Positions 16,867 through 26,976 of a stretch of DNA of 64,000 nt are shown piece by piece (positions within the stretch are counted from its first letter, which is position 1; every line of letters begins with the position of its first letter). The notes under the pieces are model-generated. The model was not told the DNA's origin and made no database searches. It was given only the letters and a program-made list of their open reading frames with translations. Position numbers and translations under genes: made by a program. The DNA is from Pseudoalteromonas shioyasakiensis (lineage in GTDB: Bacteria > Pseudomonadota > Gammaproteobacteria > Enterobacterales > Alteromonadaceae). The stretch spans positions 2,848,501-2,912,500 of the forward strand of contig NZ_CP077770.1 of assembly GCF_019134595.1 (NCBI RefSeq), read 5' to 3'.

Positions 16867-19497
16867 TTATTCTGGCTCATAGCCCAAATTAGGCGATAAC
16901 CAACGCTCAGCTTCTGCAAGAGTCATGTTGGTACGCTTAGCGTAATCTTCAACCTGATCTTTTTGAATTTGCGCCACTGCGTAGTACTTAGCTTCAGGGT
17001 GAGAGAAATACCAACCAGAAACCGCCGCACCCGGCCACATTGCGTATGAACTTGTTAGCTTCATGCCGATACGCTGTTCGGTATCAAGTAACTGCCAGAT
17101 TTTCTTCTTCTCTGTATGTTCAGGACAAGCAGGATAACCTGGCGCTGGGCGAATACCTTGGTAGTTTTCACGAATAAGTTCATCGTTCGATAGATTTTCA
17201 TCTACCGCATAGCCCCAATACTCTTTACGCACTTGCTCATGCAAGTACTCCGCAAATGCCTCAGCCAAACGGTCTGCTACGGCTTTAACCATAATCTTGT
17301 TGTAATCATCTTGCTGGGCATCAAAGGCATCGGCAAGGTCATCTTCTTCAAGACCTCCGGTAACCGCAAAAGCACCAAAGTAATCAGGGGTGCCTTTTGG
17401 CGCAATATAATCAGCTAAACAGTAGTTAGCAAAGTCAGTTTTTTCTGTTTGCTGACGTAAATGACACGATGTAGTTAAAAGCGTTGTACGCGACTCATCG
17501 GTGTAAATCTCAATGTCATCCCCTACTCGGTTTGCAGGGAATAAACCAATGACACCTAAAGGTTGTAGCGCACCTGATTGCTCAAGCTCATCAAGCATTG
17601 CATTAGCATCAGCGAATAAGCTTTTAGCCTGTTCACCAACAATTTCATCTTCAAGAATACGTGGGTACTTACCAGCGATTGACCACGTCATGAAATAAGG
17701 TGTCCAGTCGATGTACTGTCTTAACGTCGCAATCGAAACATCTTTAAACTCAGTCACACCCAGCTTTTTCGGTACTGGTGGCGTGTAGTTGTCCCAATCA
17801 AGTTTTACTGCATTGTCGCGAGCACGCTGTAAAGTAACGGGTTTTGAGCGAGGTTTTTTACGCGCTTGTTGTTCACGTACTTTTTCATACTCAGCCTTGG
17901 TTTTCTCTAAAAATGCCGGCTTTAACTCTTTCGACAATAAATTAGAAACCACACCCACAGCGCGGCTGGCATTATTTACGTAGACCACACCTTTATCATA
18001 CTGAGGCTCAATTTTAACCGCGGTATGCGCTTTAGAAGTTGTTGCACCACCAATCAGTAGCGGTAATTCAAAACCACGACGAGTCATTTCTTTCGCAACA
18101 TGCACCATTTCATCAAGTGATGGGGTAATCAGTCCTGATAAACCTATAATGTCAGCTTTCTCGTTTATGGCGGTTTGCAAGATTTTCTCTGCCGGCACCA
18201 TCACTCCAAGGTCAATAACCTCGTAGTTATTACATTGCAGTACAACGCCTACAATGTTCTTACCAATGTCGTGTACGTCGCCCTTAACGGTTGCCATAAC
18301 CACTTTACCGTTAGTTGCGCCCTCTTCTTTTTCAGCTTCAATGAAAGGGTCAAGATAGGCAACGGCGCGCTTCATTACACGAGCTGACTTAACAACCTGA
18401 GGTAAGAACATTTTACCCGCACCGAATAAGTCACCTACTACATTCATGCCATCCATAAGCGGGCCTTCGATCACTTCGATAGGCTTAGCTTTGCTCTTGC
18501 GGCACTCTTCGGTATCTTCATCGATGTATTCGGTAATACCTTTTACTAGTGCATGTTCAAGGCGCTTTTCAACAGGCCAGGTACGCCATTCTAAATCTTC
18601 AACTTTCTCTGCTTGCGCCATACCAGAGTATTTGGGTGCAAGTTCAACAAGTCGCTCACCGGCACCTGGGTCGGTATTGAGGATCACATCTTCTACAGCT
18701 TTACGCAGCTCTTCGGGGATATCGTCGTAAACCGCTAATTGGCCCGCGTTTACAATGCCCATGTCCATACCTGCTTTAATCGCGTGGTATAAAAACACTG
18801 AGTGAATAGCTTCACGTACTGGGTTGTTACCACGGAACGAGAACGACACATTCGATACACCACCCGACACTTTACAGTGCGGTAAGCCTTGCTTAATTCG
18901 GCGCGTACCTTCAATAAATTCAACCGCGTAGTTATCGTGTTCTTCAATGCCCGTTGCGACGGCAAAAATGTTCGGGTCAAAAATAATGTCTTCTGGTGGA
19001 AAGCCAATATCATCAACAAGTATATTGTAGCTACGCTGACAGATATCGAACTTACGATCAGCAGTTTCTGCTTGCCCGGTTTCATCAAACGCCATAACCA
19101 CCGCAGCAGCACCAAAGCGTTTGATTATTTTAGCTTGGCGTATAAACGGCTCTTCACCTTCTTTAAGTGAAATTGAGTTAACAATGGCCTTACCTTGAAT
19201 ACACTTTAAGCCAGCTTCAATCACGTCCCATTTAGATGAGTCGACCATGATAGGTACTTTTGAGATATCAGGCTCTGAGGCAATTAAGTTTAAAAACTTT
19301 ACCATCGCCGCTTTCGAATCCAACATGGCTTCATCCATATTGATATCAATCACTTGCGCGCCATTTTCTACTTGTTCACGGGCAACGTCGAGAGCGGTCT
19401 CGTAATCTTCTTCCATGATCAAGCGCTTAAACTTAGCCGAGCCTGTTACATTGGTACGCTCACCGACGTTAGTAAATACAGCAATTTGGTCAGTCAT
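16867..19497 (-). CDS. metH: Methionine synthase, folate/cobalamin/activation part (MetH C-terminal part)
   Basis: This 876-residue protein is the part of B12-dependent methionine synthase that binds methyl-tetrahydrofolate, cobalamin and S-adenosylmethionine. The pterin-binding domain begins at once ([16 protein letters not shown], residues 8-23). The cobalamin domain has the axial-ligand motif [11 protein letters not shown], then [13 protein letters not shown] and [11 protein letters not shown]. The activation domain contains [12 protein letters not shown]. The homocysteine domain is on the separate upstream gene. The two frames are in phase, separated by one TAG and three codons; an AGGA site overlapping that TAG serves this ATG. 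It is not a pseudogene by appearance. Confidence 0.95.
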   Translation of the reverse strand: MTDQIAVFTNVGERTNVTGSAKFKRLIMEEDYETALDVAREQVENGAQVIDINMDEAMLDSKAAMVKFLNLIASEPDISKVPIMVDSSKWDVIEAGLKCIQGKAIVNSISLKEGEEPFIRQAKIIKRFGAAAVVMAFDETGQAETADRKFDICQRSYNILVDDIGFPPEDIIFDPNIFAVATGIEEHDNYAVEFIEGTRRIKQGLPHCKVSGGVSNVSFSFRGNNPVREAIHSVFLYHAIKAGMDMGIVNAGQLAVYDDIPEELRKAVEDVILNTDPGAGERLVELAPKYSGMAQAEKVEDLEWRTWPVEKRLEHALVKGITEYIDEDTEECRKSKAKPIEVIEGPLMDGMNVVGDLFGAGKMFLPQVVKSARVMKRAVAYLDPFIEAEKEEGATNGKVVMATVKGDVHDIGKNIVGVVLQCNNYEVIDLGVMVPAEKILQTAINEKADIIGLSGLITPSLDEMVHVAKEMTRRGFELPLLIGGATTSKAHTAVKIEPQYDKGVVYVNNASRAVGVVSNLLSKELKPAFLEKTKAEYEKVREQQARKKPRSKPVTLQRARDNAVKLDWDNYTPPVPKKLGVTEFKDVSIATLRQYIDWTPYFMTWSIAGKYPRILEDEIVGEQAKSLFADANAMLDELEQSGALQPLGVIGLFPANRVGDDIEIYTDESRTTLLTTSCHLRQQTEKTDFANYCLADYIAPKGTPDYFGAFAVTGGLEEDDLADAFDAQQDDYNKIMVKAVADRLAEAFAEYLHEQVRKEYWGYAVDENLSNDELIRENYQGIRPAPGYPACPEHTEKKKIWQLLDTEQRIGMKLTSSYAMWPGAAVSGWYFSHPEAKYYAVAQIQKDQVEDYAKRTNMTLAEAERWLSPNLGYEPE

Positions 19498-19506
19498 GTC
19501 GGTTTC

Positions 19507-20574
19507 CTAGTTTAAGTTACACGCTTCAAGGCCAGATAAGCGCATACGCACTTCAAGCTCAGGTAATTGGCGAGGTTTAACACCTTCAAGGCCTTTCGCA
19601 AACGCCTTAATATGAGCCGGTGTGGTGCCACAACAACCACCTACAATGTTGATAAAGCCAAATTTGCCCCAATCGATAATTTCTTTAGCCATTTCAGTGG
19701 CTTCTAAATCATATTCACCAAATTCGTTTGGTAATCCTGCATTTGGATGCACCGAGGTAAAGGTTTCACAAACGCGCGATAGCTCTTCAACATACTGGCG
19801 CAGTAAGTCTGGGCCAAGGGCGCAGTTAAGGCCGATTGATAGCGGTTTAATATGACGAATTGAGTTATAAAATGCTTCGGTTGTTTGCCCTGATAAAGTA
19901 CGGCCAGAGGCATCGGTAATGGTGCCTGAGATCATCACAGGCAAACTGCGACCAGCTTGCTCGAATGCTTCTTCTACAGCAAACGAAGCCGCTTTAGCAT
20001 TAAGGGTATCAAAGATGGTTTCTATTAAAATAAGATCAGCACCACCTTCCATTAATGCCAGTGTTGACTCAACATAGGCAGCCACCAGCTTATCAAAGTT
20101 GATATTACGATAACCTGGGTCATTTACATCTGGTGAAATAGAACAGGTTTTTGACGTTGGCCCAAGTACACCAGCTACATAACGCGGTTTGCTAGGATCT
20201 TTTGCTTCAAGTTCATCACACACGCTGCGGGCAAGCTTCGCTGACTCGAGGTTGATTTCGCGGCTAAGGCTCGCCATATCGTAATCTTCCATCGAAATAG
20301 TCGTGGCATTAAAGGTGTTGGTTTCAATGATATCGGCACCAGCTTCTAAATAAGCACGGTGAATATCAGCAATGATTTTTGGCTGAGTCAGGCTTAATAA
20401 ATCGTTATTGCCTTTAATAAGTACATGCCAGTCTTTAAAGCGCTCACCGCGATAATCCTGTTCTTCTAATTTATGTTCTTGGATCATGGTGCCCATCGCG
20501 CCATCGAGGATTAAAATTCGCTGTTTTAGCGCCTCGGTTAATTGTTCGCGTTTATTCACTGCATTACTCGGCAT
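19507..20574 (-). CDS. metH: Methionine synthase, homocysteine-binding part (MetH N-terminal part)
   Basis: This 355-residue protein is the homocysteine S-methyltransferase domain of MetH. It starts [11 protein letters not shown] and has the zinc ligands in GLNCALGP and [11 protein letters not shown]. It ends [13 protein letters not shown], the exact place where E. coli MetH runs on through its linker into the pterin domain. The TAG stop is followed in the same frame by the second half. It overlaps the end of metA by eleven bases, so metA, this gene and the second half form one operon. The two polypeptides must assemble to act (inference). Confidence 0.94.
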   Translation of the reverse strand: MPSNAVNKREQLTEALKQRILILDGAMGTMIQEHKLEEQDYRGERFKDWHVLIKGNNDLLSLTQPKIIADIHRAYLEAGADIIETNTFNATTISMEDYDMASLSREINLESAKLARSVCDELEAKDPSKPRYVAGVLGPTSKTCSISPDVNDPGYRNINFDKLVAAYVESTLALMEGGADLILIETIFDTLNAKAASFAVEEAFEQAGRSLPVMISGTITDASGRTLSGQTTEAFYNSIRHIKPLSIGLNCALGPDLLRQYVEELSRVCETFTSVHPNAGLPNEFGEYDLEATEMAKEIIDWGKFGFINIVGGCCGTTPAHIKAFAKGLEGVKPRQLPELEVRMRLSGLEACNLN

Positions 20575-21511
20575 AGTTGTTAGTCCTTACATCTTGGCTA
20601 ACTAAGTTAATATCATACGGTGTAGTTTGGTACACATAATAGTTTAACCAATTCGAAAACAATAAAAAGGCATGACTTTGCCACGTTTTCGACGGTTCGT
20701 TATCTGGGTTATCGTCAGGGAAGTAATTTTCTGGCTTAGGTGCATCCGCTGATTTTTCTTGGTCGCGTAAATACTCCCCTTTTAAGGTATGAGCATCGTA
20801 CTCTGGATGGCCAGTAATATACACTTGGCTACCTGATTTATTTTTAATTAAGTAGGCACCTACTCGCTCTGATCCGGCTAACACTACGAGCTCATCGCAG
20901 GCAGTGATCTTATCGATATCAATATGACCATAACGAGAATGCGGCACTAAAAAGGTATCATCAAAGCCACGCGTTAGCGCTGCATGGTCAAAATAGCTTT
21001 TATGGGTAAATACGCCACTGAGTTTGTTTGGTTTCAGATCACGTTTAAGGCCATAGTGATGATAAAGCCCAGCATGGGCCGCCCAACACGAAAACAGCGT
21101 AGACGTAACATGCTGCTCTGCCCAATCTAAAATAATTTTTAGTTCGTCCCAGTAAGCAACTTCGTCATACTCTAAATGAGCAAGCGGTGCGCCCGTTACA
21201 ATCATGGCATCGTAGTTATTATCTTTCACTTCTGAAAAATAACGATAAAACGTATCCATGTGCTGCTCAGAGTTACTACTGGTGCGATGGGTATCTAAGC
21301 GCAACAGCTCAACATTAACTTGCAGCGGTGAGTTTGCTAACAAGCGAATAAACTGCACTTCGGTTTCAACTTTGTTTGGCATTAAGTTTAAGATGGCCAA
21401 ACGCATTGGGCGGATTTCTTGCGTTTTAGCACGACTTTTTGGCATTACAAACACGTTTTCTTGACGTAACTTTGCAATGGCAGGCAATTCATCTTTTACT
21501 GTAATGGGCAT
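20564..21511 (-). CDS. metA: Homoserine O-succinyltransferase MetA
   Basis: This 315-residue enzyme acylates homoserine in the first committed step of methionine synthesis. It begins [25 protein letters not shown] as in MetA. The catalytic Cys is in [15 protein letters not shown], and the His/Glu partners lie in ITGHPEYD. At the position that separates succinyl (Gly in E. coli) from acetyl (Glu in Bacillus) users, the sequence is [13 protein letters not shown] with Ala, which favours succinyl-CoA (inference). Tandem MetJ boxes lie about 65 bases upstream. It is the first gene of the metA-metH operon. Confidence 0.95.
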   Translation of the reverse strand: MPITVKDELPAIAKLRQENVFVMPKSRAKTQEIRPMRLAILNLMPNKVETEVQFIRLLANSPLQVNVELLRLDTHRTSSNSEQHMDTFYRYFSEVKDNNYDAMIVTGAPLAHLEYDEVAYWDELKIILDWAEQHVTSTLFSCWAAHAGLYHHYGLKRDLKPNKLSGVFTHKSYFDHAALTRGFDDTFLVPHSRYGHIDIDKITACDELVVLAGSERVGAYLIKNKSGSQVYITGHPEYDAHTLKGEYLRDQEKSADAPKPENYFPDDNPDNEPSKTWQSHAFLLFSNWLNYYVYQTTPYDINLVSQDVRTNNYAE

Positions 21512-21576
21512 AGCTGGCTCCGAGCATACTTATCTGACTGCTAATTATGAACGGATAGTTAGAAATTTCAACCTCT

Positions 21577-21592
21577 AGATGTTTAGATGTCT
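21577..21592. promoter_or_regulatory. Tandem MetJ boxes upstream of metA
   Basis: Two adjacent 8-bp sequences AGATGTTT and AGATGTCT match the met box consensus AGACGTCT at six and seven of eight positions. They lie between the divergent metA and ettA genes, nearer metA. MetJ with S-adenosylmethionine binds arrays of such boxes. A weaker third box could follow at 21593. Confidence 0.8.
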
Positions 21593-21757
21593 AAATGAAG
21601 TGGTATATCTGAGTGGTCATTAATTAAAATGTATGACTCTTTGAGTAAATAACACCTTGATATTAAGCCTATCATAAACGCTGAATTCTGTATTTTGAGG
21701 TAGTTTGGGTATACAATACTTTCTGTTAATTTTTCTTATAAATTGAAGGCTTCTTTC

Positions 21758-23431
21758 ATGGTGTTACCAGACAAGTTTATATTCTCGATGAGTCGAGTTT
21801 CTAAGGTTGTGCCACCTAAGCGCACTATCTTAAAAGATATTTCTTTACACTTTTTCCCAGGCGCAAAAATTGGTGTGCTAGGTCTAAACGGTGCAGGTAA
21901 ATCAACGTTACTTCGCATTATGGCTGGTGTTGACCAAGACTTTGAAGGTGAAGCTCGCCCTCAACCAGGCACTAAAATCGGTTACTTACCGCAAGAACCG
22001 CAGCTAGACGAAAGCAAAACAGTTCGCGAAACAGTAGAAGAAGCAGTTAGCGAAGTTAAAAATGCACTAAACCGCCTTGATGAAGTATACAACGAGTATG
22101 CAATGGACGGTGCTGACTTTGATGCACTTGCGAAAGAGCAAGGCGAATTAGAAGCTATCATCCAAGCGCACGATGGTCACAATATCGACAACGTGTTAGA
22201 GCGTGCTGCTGATGCATTACGCCTACCACCTTGGGATGCAAAAATTGAACACCTTTCGGGTGGTGAGCGTCGCCGTGTTGCGATCTGTCGTTTATTACTT
22301 GAAAAACCAGATATGCTTATTCTTGACGAACCAACCAACCACTTAGACGCTGAGTCAGTTGCTTGGTTAGAGCGCTTCTTACACGACTACGAAGGTACCG
22401 TGGTTGCTGTAACCCACGACCGTTACTTCTTAGATAACGTAGCAGGTTGGATATTAGAGCTTGACCGTGGTGAAGGTATTCCTTGGGAAGGTAACTACTC
22501 ATCGTGGCTTGAACAAAAAGATTTACGTTTACAACAAGAACAGAAATCTGAAAAAGCACGTCAAAAATCAATCGCGCAAGAACTTGAATGGGTTCGTTCA
22601 AACCCGAAAGGCCGTCAAGCTAAGTCTAAAGCACGTATGGCACAGTTCTCTGAGCTTCAGCAAAACGATTACCAAAAGCGTAACGAAACGAATGAGCTAT
22701 TCATTCCACCGGGTCCACGCTTAGGTGACCAAGTTATCGAAGTAAAAGGCCTGAAGAAAAGCTTTGGCGACCGCGTACTAATCGATGACTTAAACTTTGC
22801 AATGCCGAAAGGCGCTATCGTAGGTATTATCGGTGCCAATGGTGCGGGTAAATCAACGCTATTCAAAATGCTAAGCGGTGAAGAAACGCCTGATAGCGGT
22901 GAGATCCTTGTTGGTGACACTGTTGAGCTTGCAACGGTTGATCAGTTCCGTGGCGACATGGACGAAAGCAACACGGTTTTCCAAGAAATCTCTAACGGCC
23001 AAGACGTATTAAAAATTGGTAACTTTGAATTCCCAAGCCGTGCCTATGTTGGCCGCTTTAACTTCAAAGGTAACGACCAACAAAAATTTGTTAAAGACCT
23101 ATCAGGTGGTGAGCGCAACCGTTTACACCTAGCTAAGCTATTAAAAGCAGGTGGTAACGTATTACTACTGGATGAGCCAACCAATGATCTAGACGTTGAA
23201 ACACTACGTGCACTTGAGAACGCTATTTTAGAGTTCCCTGGCTGTGTAATGTGTATCTCGCATGACCGTTGGTTCCTTGACCGTATTGCTACACATATTC
23301 TTGATTACCGTGATGAAGGCCAAATTAACTTCTTCGATGGTAACTACACAGAATACGAAGAGTGGTTGAAGAAAACCTTAGGCGCAGAAGCGGCACAACC
23401 TAAGCGTATTAAATACAAAAAAATTGGCTAA
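21758..23431 (+). CDS. ettA: ABC-F translation factor EttA
   Basis: This 557-residue protein carries two ABC ATPase domains without membrane segments. It gates early elongation on the ribosome according to ATP level (known for E. coli EttA). Walker A motifs are GLNGAGKST and GANGAGKST; signatures are LSGGERRRV and LSGGERNRL; both Walker B motifs end LDEPTN. The ABC-F linker (residues about 240-310) is rich in charged residues, and the EttA arm lies in the first domain. The frame opens at a TTG at 21743, but the ATG at 21758 has a GAAGG site and gives the usual length (555 in E. coli). Confidence 0.95.
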   Translation: MVLPDKFIFSMSRVSKVVPPKRTILKDISLHFFPGAKIGVLGLNGAGKSTLLRIMAGVDQDFEGEARPQPGTKIGYLPQEPQLDESKTVRETVEEAVSEVKNALNRLDEVYNEYAMDGADFDALAKEQGELEAIIQAHDGHNIDNVLERAADALRLPPWDAKIEHLSGGERRRVAICRLLLEKPDMLILDEPTNHLDAESVAWLERFLHDYEGTVVAVTHDRYFLDNVAGWILELDRGEGIPWEGNYSSWLEQKDLRLQQEQKSEKARQKSIAQELEWVRSNPKGRQAKSKARMAQFSELQQNDYQKRNETNELFIPPGPRLGDQVIEVKGLKKSFGDRVLIDDLNFAMPKGAIVGIIGANGAGKSTLFKMLSGEETPDSGEILVGDTVELATVDQFRGDMDESNTVFQEISNGQDVLKIGNFEFPSRAYVGRFNFKGNDQQKFVKDLSGGERNRLHLAKLLKAGGNVLLLDEPTNDLDVETLRALENAILEFPGCVMCISHDRWFLDRIATHILDYRDEGQINFFDGNYTEYEEWLKKTLGAEAAQPKRIKYKKIG

Positions 23432-23444
23432 TTAGCTGATACTC

Positions 23445-23471
23445 AAAAAGCCCCTACCTAGGGGCTTTTTT
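23445..23471 (+). terminator. Terminator of ettA
   Basis: The stem AAAAGCCCCTA / TAGGGGCTTTT with a 2-base loop is followed by a T-run. It lies 14 bases after the ettA stop. Confidence 0.9.
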
Positions 23472-23546
23472 GTTGCATTAAGCTTTACTATCACTCACTC
23501 CATTATGATCTATACTCATTAAGTAACTAAAGTGGGAGATACAGCT

Positions 23547-23912
23547 ATGAATGAACGCAGAGAGTTTTCGCGGGTATTATTTTCTTGCCCTGCGATCCTT
23601 CGTATCAAAGATAACGACTATCACTGTCAGTTACTTGATTTATCTTTGCAAGGTGCACTCATTACTAAAAGTGATTCATTTTTAGTGCCTATTCATAGTA
23701 AAGCTGACTTAATCTTTACCCTGCCAGAGTCAACTATCGAGATTAAAATGCAAGTGGAGCTGTGCCATGTTGAGCATCAGCATGCAGGCCTTCGCTGCGA
23801 ACATATCGATATTGATAGTATTACTCACTTAAAACGATTGATTGAGCTAAATCTGGGTGATGAGGCATTATTACATCGCGAGTTAGCTCATTTAATTCAC
23901 GCGCCAGAGTAA
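23547..23912 (+). CDS. PilZ-domain cyclic di-GMP receptor
   Basis: This 121-residue single-domain PilZ protein has the binding motif RREFSR (RxxxR form) at its N-terminus and DLSLQG (DxSxxG) about 25 residues later, followed by the beta-barrel strands. Both motifs are intact, so it should bind cyclic di-GMP. The frame extends to a GTG at 23532, but the ATG at 23547 has GGGAG at good distance. It is monocistronic or lies ahead of the deacetylase gene 53 bases away. Its target is unknown; two diguanylate cyclases lie elsewhere in the window. Confidence 0.9.
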   Translation: MNERREFSRVLFSCPAILRIKDNDYHCQLLDLSLQGALITKSDSFLVPIHSKADLIFTLPESTIEIKMQVELCHVEHQHAGLRCEHIDIDSITHLKRLIELNLGDEALLHRELAHLIHAPE

Positions 23913-23965
23913 ACATTTGCCGGTAGATTCGTTATGCTGTAGCAAATTCAGCTATTCAATGAGCT

Positions 23966-24874
23966 ATGCAGTTAAATCCCCACTTACCCTTGGTGTATCA
24001 CCCAAATTACTCGTTTAGTTTCGATCCTAACCATCGCTTTGTGATGAGTAAGTTTGCTTATTTATATGAGCATGTACAAAACCTTGGATTAATAAATGAC
24101 AACCTAACTCAACCGATGCTTGGCAGCCCTGAGCCTCTTGAATTAGTGCACTGCGAAAACTACATCAACGACCTTTGGCACAACCGCTTAGATGAAAAAG
24201 CGATGCGCCGTATTGGCTTACCTTGGTCAAAAGAGCTAATGGCACGTACCTTTACCGCGCCTCTGGGCACCTTACAAACAGCACGTTTAGCCCTTAAACA
24301 TGGCATCGCTTGTCACTTAGCGGGGGGCACTCATCATGCCCATACCGATTTTGGCTCAGGCTATTGCATGGTAAACGACCTCGCTTTCACCAGCGAAACC
24401 CTAATAAAAAGTGGTGAAGTAACCAATATACTTATTTTTGATTTAGATGTTCATCAAGGTGATGGTACCGCAGCAATGCTGGCGCATCAGCCCTATGCTT
24501 ATACCTGCTCTATTCACTGTGAAAAGAATTTTCCATTTCGAAAATCAGCCAGCGATTTAGACATAGGTTTAGCACCGAATGTCGCTGATAGTGAATACCT
24601 AGGCGTTGTTGACGATACGCTGAGTTATTTATTAAACACCCTAAACCCAGATTTAGTGCTTTATGATGCAGGTGTAGATGTGTGGCTGCAAGATGGCTTA
24701 GGAAAACTTGATATAAGCTGGCAAGGGATAGTGCAACGCGACCATTTAGTCCTCAAGCGTTGCCTTGAGCACAATGTACCTGTCGCAACAGTAATTGGTG
24801 GTGGTTATGATAAAGACCATCGCCGTTTAGCGGCTCGCCATGGCATTGTAGTTGAACAAGCTGCTCGTTTTTAA
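23966..24874 (+). CDS. Histone deacetylase family (AcuC/AphA-like) protein
   Basis: This 302-residue protein has the arginase/deacetylase fold. It carries all expected metal and catalytic motifs in order: AGGTHHAH, FDLDVHQGDGT (Zn ligands Asp and His), YDAGVD (Zn ligand Asp), and VIGGGYDKD near the end. Bacterial members deacetylate proteins such as acetyl-CoA synthetase, or small acylated amines. There is no acs or acetyltransferase gene nearby, so the substrate stays open. A strong terminator follows. Confidence 0.92.
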   Translation: MQLNPHLPLVYHPNYSFSFDPNHRFVMSKFAYLYEHVQNLGLINDNLTQPMLGSPEPLELVHCENYINDLWHNRLDEKAMRRIGLPWSKELMARTFTAPLGTLQTARLALKHGIACHLAGGTHHAHTDFGSGYCMVNDLAFTSETLIKSGEVTNILIFDLDVHQGDGTAAMLAHQPYAYTCSIHCEKNFPFRKSASDLDIGLAPNVADSEYLGVVDDTLSYLLNTLNPDLVLYDAGVDVWLQDGLGKLDISWQGIVQRDHLVLKRCLEHNVPVATVIGGGYDKDHRRLAARHGIVVEQAARF

Positions 24875-24888
24875 AAGCGACAAAGAAA

Positions 24889-24918
24889 AAAGGCCCGGGG
24901 AGAAAAAACCGGGCCTTT
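24889..24918. terminator. Bidirectional terminator between the deacetylase gene and cyoE
   Basis: A perfect 10-bp stem AAAGGCCCGG / CCGGGCCTTT with an A-rich loop lies between converging genes. A and T runs flank it, so it can end both transcripts. Confidence 0.88.
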
Positions 24919-24954
24919 GCTACTGTAACATTGGGATATGTTAGCAACTTTTTT

Positions 24955-25839
24955 CTAAGTTAAAACAAGTAGCTGTGGAGCTACCGAATGGTAATCTAAA
25001 GCCATAGCTATGCTCAAAACCGTGATGTTTACAATTGAAAAAGCAAACACTTGGCGCGCCCAGCCGCTGACATCAATATTGCGACGATAGCCACGAAGCG
25101 CCATTAGCAACCACCAAAAACTCGTTGTACAGGCTACAGCCATAAAGGCTAAACCTGTATAACCACTAATGGTTAATAACATCACAACCAACGCATACAC
25201 GGCGATATATAAAACAATGTGATGCTTTGCCTTCTCGATCCCCTGCGCTACTGGTAACACAGGAATTCTGGCCGCTTGGTAGTCGTTATAACGAAAGATT
25301 GCAATTGCATATGAATGAGGCATTTGCCATAGACTAAACATAACCAATAAAATCACAGCACCAGCATCAAACTGCCCAGTTACGGCACAATAACCCACAA
25401 CAGGCGGTACTGCGCCAGATAAACTTCCTACAAAGGTGCCGTACACAGAACGACGTTTCATGTATAAGCTGTAAACACCTACGTAGATGACGTAACCAAA
25501 AGTAGCAAATAAGAGTGCCACTACGTTGGTATACACAGCTAATAACCCGAAACCAATAACACCAAGCACGATGCCATGTGCCATAGCCGCCTTTGCTGAC
25601 ATTTCGCCAGTCACTGTGACGCGTTTGCGAGTGCGCGCCATAGCAACATCAATATCACGATCAATTACGTTATTGATCGCGCATCCTGATGCCACTACTA
25701 AAGATAACCCTAGTAAGGTTGCGATCATTAACCATGGGTCAACATCACCACGAGAGGCTAGCAAGAATCCCCCCGCGACAGAGATCAAATTGCCCATGAT
25801 AATGCCAGGTTTAGTGACATTTAAATAACGTCGAAACAC
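24955..25839 (-). CDS. cyoE: Protoheme IX farnesyltransferase CyoE
   Basis: This 294-residue UbiA-family membrane prenyltransferase makes heme O for the bo3-type oxidase. The allylic-diphosphate motif is [18 protein letters not shown], with the second Asp-rich part in the later loop; about nine helices follow. The open frame reaches 25866, but the GTG at 25839 has AGAGGAG eight bases upstream and gives [19 protein letters not shown], matching the family start, so I prefer it. It is the last gene of the cyo cluster, 142 bases after cyoD. Confidence 0.94.
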   Translation of the reverse strand: MFRRYLNVTKPGIIMGNLISVAGGFLLASRGDVDPWLMIATLLGLSLVVASGCAINNVIDRDIDVAMARTRKRVTVTGEMSAKAAMAHGIVLGVIGFGLLAVYTNVVALLFATFGYVIYVGVYSLYMKRRSVYGTFVGSLSGAVPPVVGYCAVTGQFDAGAVILLVMFSLWQMPHSYAIAIFRYNDYQAARIPVLPVAQGIEKAKHHIVLYIAVYALVVMLLTISGYTGLAFMAVACTTSFWWLLMALRGYRRNIDVSGWARQVFAFSIVNITVLSIAMALDYHSVAPQLLVLT

Positions 25840-25981
25840 TTCCTCGACTCCTCTAATTTTCAGCACAAACGCAATATTACGAAAGAAACTAGTTAGTAAC
25901 AGACTGTAAGAACTGGAGACACAACCTCAGACTAACCAGCTCCTTTCGTAAATCTTTTTACCAATTACCAAGTAATTGTTA

Positions 25982-26341
25982 TTAGTACATCATCATGGCG
26001 TTCGATTCGTAGATGATCCACACCGACAAACCAACCACCATTACAATGATTAAAGCACTAAAGATAAACGACAATGAACTTGCCTTGCCGTCTTCTGTTT
26101 TGAAGTTTAGGTGTAAGAAATATTTTAAATGCACCCAAATTTGCACAATCGCCATGCTCACGATGCACCATGCAGTGGTCGTTTTAGAAAACGAACCACT
26201 CATCACAGCCCAAAATGGAATAGCCGTTAAAACCACTGACAATACAAAACCAATTAAATAGTCTTTAACGCTGCCATGTGATTGTTCATTATGTGCATGA
26301 ACTTCTAAGTTATTAATTACATGTGATTCACTGTGGCTCAT
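25982..26341 (-). CDS. cyoD: Quinol oxidase subunit IV, CyoD
   Basis: This 119-residue protein has three membrane helices: YLIGFVLSVVLTAIPFWAVM, a second with WCIVSMAIVQIWVHLKYFLHL, and a third near the end. These are the COX4_pro/CyoD features, and the subunit assists assembly of the copper B site (known for E. coli). The open frame extends upstream, but the ATG at 26341 overlaps the cyoC stop as TAATG. The N-terminal tail is His-rich. Confidence 0.93.
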   Translation of the reverse strand: MSHSESHVINNLEVHAHNEQSHGSVKDYLIGFVLSVVLTAIPFWAVMSGSFSKTTTAWCIVSMAIVQIWVHLKYFLHLNFKTEDGKASSLSFIFSALIIVMVVGLSVWIIYESNAMMMY

Positions 26342-26976
26342 TACATTGCTCCCATTAAATAAACAACGGTAAATACACAGATCCACACCACATCTAAGAA
26401 GTGCCAGAATAGGCTTAAACAACTTAGGCGTGTCACTGTTTGTGGGTTTAAACCACGGCGCACAACTTCAATCATCAGGATAGTCATCCAAATAAGACCG
26501 GCTGTAACGTGAAGACCGTGTAAGCCCACTAAAGAGAAGAACGATGTTAAAAAGGCACTTTGCTGAGGGCCATTACCGTGCGCAATTAGGTGATGGAATT
26601 CGTACACTTCCATACCAATAAACATTGCGCCAAAGGCAAAGGTAACCAGCAACCAAGTTAACGTAGCCGCTTTTTTCTGCCCGTGAGCAGAAATCATCGC
26701 AAAACCAAAAGTAATACTACTAAGTAGTAGAGCTGCGGTTTCAACCGCAACAAAATCAAGTTCAAAAATGTCTTTACCCGACACACCACCAGCAGTGTTC
26801 ATGAACAATACTGCGTAGGTTGCAAAGAATGATGCAAACAACAAACAGTCAGTCATAAGATAAAGCCAGAAACCAAATACGGTGTTACCACCTGTATCGT
26901 GGTGCTCATGGTCATGTGCATCGACATGACCGTGTGCGCCGTTTAAGGTGTCGAGCCCTGCAGAAATGCTACTCAT
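26341..26976 (-). CDS. cyoC: Quinol oxidase subunit III, CyoC
   Basis: This 211-residue COX3-family protein has five helices ([21 protein letters not shown] first, [15 protein letters not shown] later). Its N-terminal cytoplasmic tail is rich in His (six in about sixteen residues, [14 protein letters not shown]). It overlaps the end of cyoB by four bases and the start of cyoD by one, so the cluster is translationally coupled. Confidence 0.95.
   Translation of the reverse strand: MSSISAGLDTLNGAHGHVDAHDHEHHDTGGNTVFGFWLYLMTDCLLFASFFATYAVLFMNTAGGVSGKDIFELDFVAVETAALLLSSITFGFAMISAHGQKKAATLTWLLVTFAFGAMFIGMEVYEFHHLIAHGNGPQQSAFLTSFFSLVGLHGLHVTAGLIWMTILMIEVVRRGLNPQTVTRLSCLSLFWHFLDVVWICVFTVVYLMGAM

Noticed and set aside
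16867..20574. metH as a pseudogene or sequencing error
   Set aside because: Both halves keep all motifs, the break is exactly in a domain linker, and a ribosome site overlaps the stop. An error cannot be excluded without resequencing, but the design looks functional.
23966..24874. Defence or toxin role for the histone-deacetylase-like protein
   Set aside because: All motifs fit an ordinary bacterial deacetylase, and no defence gene is nearby.
26342..26422. Longer CyoD frame
   Set aside because: The extra residues lie inside cyoC and are not CyoD-like; the ATG at 26341 overlaps the cyoC stop as in tightly coupled operons.
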